From Plantibacter flavus (GTDB lineage: Bacteria; Actinomycetota; Actinomycetes; Actinomycetales; Microbacteriaceae): a stretch of DNA of 64,000 nt. Below, piece after piece: positions 60,097 to 64,000 of the stretch (the stretch's first letter is position 1; the number at the start of each line of letters is the position of its first letter). The notes beneath the pieces are model-generated. The model searched no databases and had not been told where the DNA came from. It worked only from the letters and a program-made list of their open reading frames with translations. The stretch lies in NCBI RefSeq assembly GCF_900177615.1, contig NZ_FXAP01000008.1:62001-126000 (forward strand), read 5' to 3'. The position numbers and the translations under genes are program-made.

Positions 60097-61395
60097 CTAC
60101 CCGGCGGGGGCGACCGGCGGGGCGCAGACCATCGCCGAGGCGGCGAGCTGCTCCGCCATCTGCTGGTCGGACCACGGCAGCGCGATCTCAGGGGCCTTCT
60201 GCCCGCTCGCCGGTGCCGCCTTCGCACCGATCGACGCGAGCTGCATCGCGAGCGTCTGCGCGAAACCCGCACCGAGCGTCGAATTGTTCAGCATCACGAC
60301 GACCGTCAGGCCAGAGGTCGGATCGGAGAAGGCCGCCGAGAGCGAGCCGGGGATCGCGCCGGCCTGCCCCCGCAGGGGACCGATCTGTATCCCACCCACA
60401 CCGAAACTCTTCCAGGTCGGCTCAGCCTCGCCCAGCGAGACGGGGTCCTTCCACTGCTTCTTGTAGGTGCTGTCGTTCAGCAGCGAGCCGGACGCGAAGG
60501 ACTGCGTGAACTTCCGCAGATCGTCGACCGAGGAGACGACGCCACCGGCGGTCCACACCATCGAGGGCGACAGCTCGGTCTCGTCCGTCGGTGCGTCGCA
60601 CTGGTAGGTGCCGTCCGCGATGCGCGGCGTCAGGTACCCATTCGGGTGCGACCCCGGAAGCTCGACGGTGGAGGCGTCGGGGAAGCTGGACTTCGACATG
60701 CCGAGCGGCGAGAAGACGTAGTGGTCGTACAGGGACTGCCAGGACTGACCGGTCAGCTCCTCGAGCGCCATGCCGAGCAGGATGTAGCCGGTGTCACTCG
60801 AACCGAAGAGCGCCCCCGGAGCCGTCCGCGTCCCGCTCGCGAGGCCGTTCGCGAGGATCTCGGCCATCGACCAGTTGCGGGTCGGGTTGGTGACGAACTG
60901 CGCGTTGAGCGCGGGCGTGTAGGTACCGAGCCCCGACGTGCCATTGCACAGCTGCTGGTAGGTGATGCCCTCGATGCCCTGGACCTGCGGGAGGGTCTTG
61001 TGGACCTGGTCGGTGAGCTTGATCTTGCCCTCGTCGACGAGTTCGAGGAGCACGGTGCAGGTCATCGGGCGCGTGGTGTCGCCGATGCGGTAGACCATGG
61101 ACGGGTCCATCTCGGTCTTGCCACCCGGCTCGGTCGTGCCGACGCCGGCCGTGTAGCTCCCGGCCCACGGCGCCCAGACGCCGACGATGGCACCGGAGGA
61201 TCCGGACTGGGCGACGGCGGCCTCGACCGCCGCCGTGATGGCGTCGGTCGTGTCGCCGGCGAGCGTGCCGCTGACCTGGTCGGGGAAGTCGGTGTCGGAC
61301 ACCGAGGGGCCCGAGCAGCCGACGAGCACCGTCGCGAGGGTCGCCGCGGTAAGGAGCGCGGCGAGACGCCGTCGCCTCGGAGCTGTTGCAGTCAA
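60097..61395 (-). CDS. beta-lactamase-family lipoprotein lacking catalytic residues
   Basis: A 432-residue exported protein with lipobox LVGC (Cys27). The fold is that of class C beta-lactamases and esterases (LLELVDEGKIKLTDQV, GTSGLGTYTP, YILLGMALEELTG). The active-site motifs are all altered: SxxK is replaced by DTTR in YRIGDTTRPMT, Y-x-N by SSD, and H-x-G by QAG in GQAGAIPG. It is probably a binding or scaffold protein, not an enzyme. TTG at 61395 has GGGGG about 6 nt upstream and gives the clean signal peptide; the longer open frame to 61476 does not. Confidence 0.85.
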   Translation of the reverse strand: MTATAPRRRRLAALLTAATLATVLVGCSGPSVSDTDFPDQVSGTLAGDTTDAITAAVEAAVAQSGSSGAIVGVWAPWAGSYTAGVGTTEPGGKTEMDPSMVYRIGDTTRPMTCTVLLELVDEGKIKLTDQVHKTLPQVQGIEGITYQQLCNGTSGLGTYTPALNAQFVTNPTRNWSMAEILANGLASGTRTAPGALFGSSDTGYILLGMALEELTGQSWQSLYDHYVFSPLGMSKSSFPDASTVELPGSHPNGYLTPRIADGTYQCDAPTDETELSPSMVWTAGGVVSSVDDLRKFTQSFASGSLLNDSTYKKQWKDPVSLGEAEPTWKSFGVGGIQIGPLRGQAGAIPGSLSAAFSDPTSGLTVVVMLNNSTLGAGFAQTLAMQLASIGAKAAPASGQKAPEIALPWSDQQMAEQLAASAMVCAPPVAPAG

Positions 61396-61523
61396 GTCAT
61401 CCCCCTGATGAGCGGTCTGCGGAGCTGCAGACTGTTCCCGATTGTAACCGGGCGCGGCTGAGAGCTGCGGTCGCACGCCGCGTGCCGGTCACTCTGGCGG
61501 CGGGTCTGGTGCGGGGCACGTCG

Positions 61524-61850
61524 ATGGTGTTCCCTGGAGAGGTGACCTCGAACGCCTTCCCGCAGACCACCGTCGACGCCGTTCTGGCGCACATGAACGG
61601 CGACCACCCCGACGACAACGTGCTCATCGTGCGCGCCTTCCTGGAACCGGCGGCCGAGGCCGCAACCATGATCGCGCTGGACGGGGCGGGTGGCGAGTGG
61701 ACCTGGACGGTCGACGGCACCGCCGCGGGTGGGCGGGTGCCCTGGCCCGCCGGAGCGATCACCGAGCGCGGCGAGATCCGACGCGAGGTCGTCGCCCTCT
61801 ACGACGCCGCGTGCGCCCGTCTGGGCGTGGAGCCGCGCCCGCACGACTGA
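61524..61850 (+). CDS. DUF2470-domain protein
   Basis: A 108-residue protein with the DUF2470 core TTVDAVLAHMNGDHPDDNVLIVRAF (about 15-40) and a beta-rich second half. DUF2470 is also the C-terminal domain of HugZ-type heme enzymes, and a heme oxygenase is encoded 1.6 kb downstream, so a heme-linked role is possible. ATG at 61524; the open frame upstream to 61386 overlaps the lipoprotein gene start. Confidence 0.85.
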   Translation: MVFPGEVTSNAFPQTTVDAVLAHMNGDHPDDNVLIVRAFLEPAAEAATMIALDGAGGEWTWTVDGTAAGGRVPWPAGAITERGEIRREVVALYDAACARLGVEPRPHD

Positions 61851-61978
61851 GCGACGGCCGCCCCTCGACCGTCGACCTCGGGTGACGGCCTCGAGTGACC
61901 AAACCGTCGGCGCCCGCACCTCCGAACTCCTCAACGCCCCGGGACGACTCGCGGCACGAAGGATCAGGAGGCACTCCC

Positions 61979-62389
61979 ATGCGTCATTCACCCAACCGGC
62001 TCCTCGCCGCCGTCTTCGGCGCGGTCTACGTGGTCGTCGGACTCCTCGGCGGGATCGTCGCGGGCGGCCTGCCCGTCCTCACCACCGAGGGCGGCCTCCT
62101 CCTCGGGATCTTCGAGGTCAACCCGCTGCACAACATCGCGCACGTCCTCATCGGCGCGGCCCTGCTCATCGCAGGGCTCTCGAACGTCGTCGCGGCCAAG
62201 ACCGTCAACACGGTGGTCGGCGGGTTCTACCTCCTGCTCGGTGTCGTCGGCTTCTTCATCGTGGGCTCGGCGCTGAACATCCTCGCGCTCAACACGGCCG
62301 ACCACTTCCTCCACCTCGCGAGCGCCGTGGTGCTGCTCGGTGCCGGACTGGCCGCGGACAAGCGCACGCACCGGGTGGCGACGGCCTGA
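61979..62389 (+). CDS. DUF4383-like membrane protein
   Basis: A 136-residue protein with four helices (about 8-30, 50-70, 74-98 and 108-128). NPLHNIAHVLIGAALLIAGL and NTADHFLHLASAVVLLGAGL are the family pattern, with paired His residues in each half. Function unknown. AGGAGG lies 7 nt before the ATG. The next gene starts 1 nt after its stop, so they are coupled. Confidence 0.85.
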   Translation: MRHSPNRLLAAVFGAVYVVVGLLGGIVAGGLPVLTTEGGLLLGIFEVNPLHNIAHVLIGAALLIAGLSNVVAAKTVNTVVGGFYLLLGVVGFFIVGSALNILALNTADHFLHLASAVVLLGAGLAADKRTHRVATA

Positions 62390-62390
62390 C

Positions 62391-63005
62391 ATGTCGGTCT
62401 CCGTCGAACGCCAGGGCGCCCGGGCCGGCGGCGACACCGCGGCACGCTCCGGGACGACGTCGATCTCGAACAGCCTGCTCGCGATGTGCGCGCTCGGCAC
62501 CGGTCTCGTGCTGATCGCGACCGGCGCCGGGTCCTCCCCGGTGGGTGCGATCCCGCTCGTCACCCTGGGCGTCGCCGCTCTGCTCTGGTCCGTCGTGGTC
62601 CTCGTCCGCGACCGGGTGCCGGGCCTCCGTGCGTCCTTCGCCGGCGCGGTGGGCACGGTGGTCGTCTGGGTGGCGCTGTACGGACTCGCCTCCCTCGGTG
62701 TCACGACCGTGCCGCCGTTCCTGCCGACCCTCTCGTCCACGGTCCTGCTGCTCATCGTGGCCGGAGTGCTCGCGCGCCGACTCCGGCGGGTCACCCTCGC
62801 ATCGACGGCACCGGACGAACTCCAGCTCGACGCTCTGCTGACGCGCGCGAGCCGTCAACCCCGTCGTGAACCGAGCACCGGACGGTACGTGCTCACCCTG
62901 CTCGCCGGGGCAGCGGTCGTGGCGGCGATCACCACACCCGCACTGGCCCAGACCAACGCCGGTGCGTTCGCGGTCCCCCACGGTTCCCTGCACAGCAGCC
63001 ACTGA
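62391..63005 (+). CDS. hypothetical membrane protein
   Basis: A 204-residue protein with about four helices (30-50, 55-72, 84-104, 112-128) and a fifth near 168-188 that ends in ALAQTNAG, like a C-terminal signal-type helix. The final residues VPHGSLHSSH are His/Ser-rich and presumably outside the cell. Coupled to the DUF4383-like gene. No family recognised. Confidence 0.75.
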   Translation: MSVSVERQGARAGGDTAARSGTTSISNSLLAMCALGTGLVLIATGAGSSPVGAIPLVTLGVAALLWSVVVLVRDRVPGLRASFAGAVGTVVVWVALYGLASLGVTTVPPFLPTLSSTVLLLIVAGVLARRLRRVTLASTAPDELQLDALLTRASRQPRREPSTGRYVLTLLAGAAVVAAITTPALAQTNAGAFAVPHGSLHSSH

Positions 63006-63059
63006 TTCCCTCCACCGCGACAGATCCGCTCTCCCGCTCACGAGCCCGGCCCGTTACAC

Positions 63060-63078
63060 TTAGGCAACCCTTACCGAA
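63060..63078 (+). promoter_or_regulatory. IdeR/DtxR-type iron box upstream of heme oxygenase
   Basis: TTAGGCAACCCTTACCGAA matches the DtxR consensus (TTAGGTTAGSCTAACCTAA) at about 15 of 19 positions. TACACT (63055-63060) is a likely -10, so the site covers the transcription start and would block the gene when iron is plentiful. Confidence 0.75.
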
Positions 63079-63099
63079 CCAGCCGACGCGGAGTCCGAC

Positions 63100-63759
63100 A
63101 TGAGCACTGTGATCCCCTTCTCCCAGGCCCTGCGCGAGCGCACGTCCTCCGGCCACTCCTCCAGCGAGGGGGCGGACTTCATGAGCGACCTCATGACGGG
63201 GAAGGGCTCGAAGGAGGACTACATCGCCCTCGTCGCGCAGCACTTCTTCATCTACGAGGCCCTCGAGGCCGCCGCCGACCGTATGCGCGCCGATGCCGTC
63301 GCTGCGCCGTTCATCAGCGACAAGCTGACGCGGCTCCCCGCCATCGTGCAGGACCTCGAGTTCCTCATCGGCCCGGACTGGCGCGAACAGATCACCCCGC
63401 TGCCCACCACCGCCCGGTATGTGGCACGGATCAACGAGGTCGGCGCCGTCTGGCCCGGCGGCTTCGTCGCGCACCACTACACCCGGTACCTCGGCGACCT
63501 CTCGGGCGGGCAGATCATCCGCACGCTCATGCAGCGCCAGTTCGGCTTCGACACCAACGGCGTCGGCTTCTACCTCTTCGGCGACATCGCGAAGCCGCGC
63601 GAGTTCAAGGACACCTACCGCGAGCAGCTCGACGCCGTCCCGTGGGACGACGCGGAGCAGGCCCGTGTGATCGACGAGGTCATGGTGGCGTACCGCTTCA
63701 ACACCGACCTCTTCCGCGACCTCGCGACCGCGAAGGCTGCAGCGACCGCCGTCGCCTGA
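63100..63759 (+). CDS. hmuO: heme oxygenase (biliverdin-producing)
   Basis: A 219-residue HmuO-type enzyme that opens heme to biliverdin, CO and Fe2+. The proximal ligand is His19 (TSSGHSSSEGADF), and the distal helix has YLGDLSGGQ (130-138). Length is normal. Weak GGAG lies about 6 nt before the ATG. An IdeR/DtxR-type box precedes it, so it should be induced under iron limitation to recover iron from heme. A DUF2470 gene upstream may be related in function. Confidence 0.93.
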   Translation: MSTVIPFSQALRERTSSGHSSSEGADFMSDLMTGKGSKEDYIALVAQHFFIYEALEAAADRMRADAVAAPFISDKLTRLPAIVQDLEFLIGPDWREQITPLPTTARYVARINEVGAVWPGGFVAHHYTRYLGDLSGGQIIRTLMQRQFGFDTNGVGFYLFGDIAKPREFKDTYREQLDAVPWDDAEQARVIDEVMVAYRFNTDLFRDLATAKAAATAVA

Positions 63760-63767
63760 CCCGCCCG

Positions 63768-63826
63768 CCCATTCGCCCATTCTTGGGCGAATGGGTGTTC
63801 GTTCGCCCAAACATGGGCGAACGAAC
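63768..63826. terminator. two tandem perfect hairpins after hmuO
   Basis: First stem CCCATTCGCCCA/TGGGCGAATGGG (63768-63795, loop ttct); second stem GTTCGTTCGCCCA/TGGGCGAACGAAC (63797-63826, loop AACA). Both share the core TTCGCCCA. They lie 9 nt past the hmuO stop and before a converging gene; probably a bidirectional transcription end, though no T-run is present. Confidence 0.7.
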
Positions 63827-63872
63827 TGCGGTGCGACGTCGACTCAGGGCAGTGCGGGCCGCGCAGGTCCGA

Positions 63873-64000
63873 TCAGGACATGGCGAGCGAGAGCGCCAGC
63901 ACGCCGAACATGGCGACGAAGACCAGTGCGAGGACGGCGTACACCGCGATCTGCGCGCCGCGTCCCTTGATGACCGCCTGACCCCGCGGTGCGAGCGAGC
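63873..64000 (-). CDS. 3' end of a membrane-protein gene (partial)
   Basis: The visible C-terminus ends RGQAVIKGRGAQIAVY then a single helix (AVLALVFVAMFGVLALSLAM) and Ser, with TGA at 63873-63875 on the minus strand. The frame is open to the window edge. Family cannot be assigned. Confidence 0.6.
   Translation of the reverse strand, partial: SLAPRGQAVIKGRGAQIAVYAVLALVFVAMFGVLALSLAMS

Overview
The window is about 70% GC, with densely packed and often overlapping genes on both strands. It looks like chromosomal DNA of a high-GC actinobacterium, most likely family Microbacteriaceae. The evidence is the coproporphyrin-dependent heme gene set, an actinobacterial-type ferrochelatase with a C-terminal cysteine cluster, a LAxTG (class E type) sortase substrate, and the intergenic repeat family built on ggtccctgagcctgtcgaaggg. 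Genus cannot be fixed from the sequence alone. No tRNA, rRNA, CRISPR, transposase or phage module was seen.

Layout. 0.1-4.4 kb: a minus-strand acyl-CoA degradation cluster (thiolase, HSD10-type dehydrogenase, enoyl-CoA hydratase, HSDL2-like SDR) followed by a ClgR-like regulator. 4.5-10.2 kb: trhO, an SRPBCC protein, ldh, an ABC exporter pair and an AcuI-like reductase. 10.4-11.8 kb: two DUF4190-like membrane proteins and a small conserved protein. 11.9-18.1 kb: the minus-strand operon chdC-cpfC-hemC-hemD-hemB-hemL with overlapping start and stop codons. 18.2-20.0 kb: an acetyltransferase and three small envelope proteins. 20.1-24.3 kb: cgoX and hemE on the minus strand, hemA divergent. All nine enzymes from glutamyl-tRNA to heme b are therefore present, and a heme oxygenase with an IdeR/DtxR-type box lies at 63.1 kb.

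24.7-30.3 kb: a DUF4190 protein, lipase-like and NUDIX proteins, a class A beta-lactamase-fold hydrolase, and a pair of divergent SDR genes with a GntR/FadR regulator. 30.5-38.1 kb: a seven-gene operon for cell-wall amino-sugar recovery (solute-binding lipoprotein, two permeases, NagZ-type GH3, BadF-type sugar kinase, MurQ, MurR/RpiR) with no ATPase gene. 38.1-46.6 kb: a damaged SDR with an XRE regulator, an alcohol dehydrogenase with an MFS transporter, an unknown protein, a UbiB-family kinase and an APC permease. 46.8-50.0 kb: a GntR regulator and a leucine-rich-repeat cell-wall protein. 51.9-53.3 kb: a zinc-limitation locus (cysteine-free L36 and a CobW-like protein around one palindrome). 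53.3-63.8 kb: LysR/EamA pairs, a flavin monooxygenase, a CGNR-type regulator, a DinB-like protein, a beta-lactamase-family lipoprotein without its catalytic residues, DUF2470 and DUF4383 proteins, and heme oxygenase.

Two genome-wide patterns stand out. First, about fifteen genes have a TANNNT-like -10 hexamer ending 6-7 nt before the start codon, which predicts leaderless mRNAs. Second, a repeat family has expanded one arm of a palindrome into 19-24 bp tandem arrays; it supplies stop codons to several genes and lies inside three reading frames of the amino-sugar operon. I found no clear new defence or mobile system. The best candidates for something undescribed are the repeat family and the degenerate CobW-like protein under a shared zinc-type operator.
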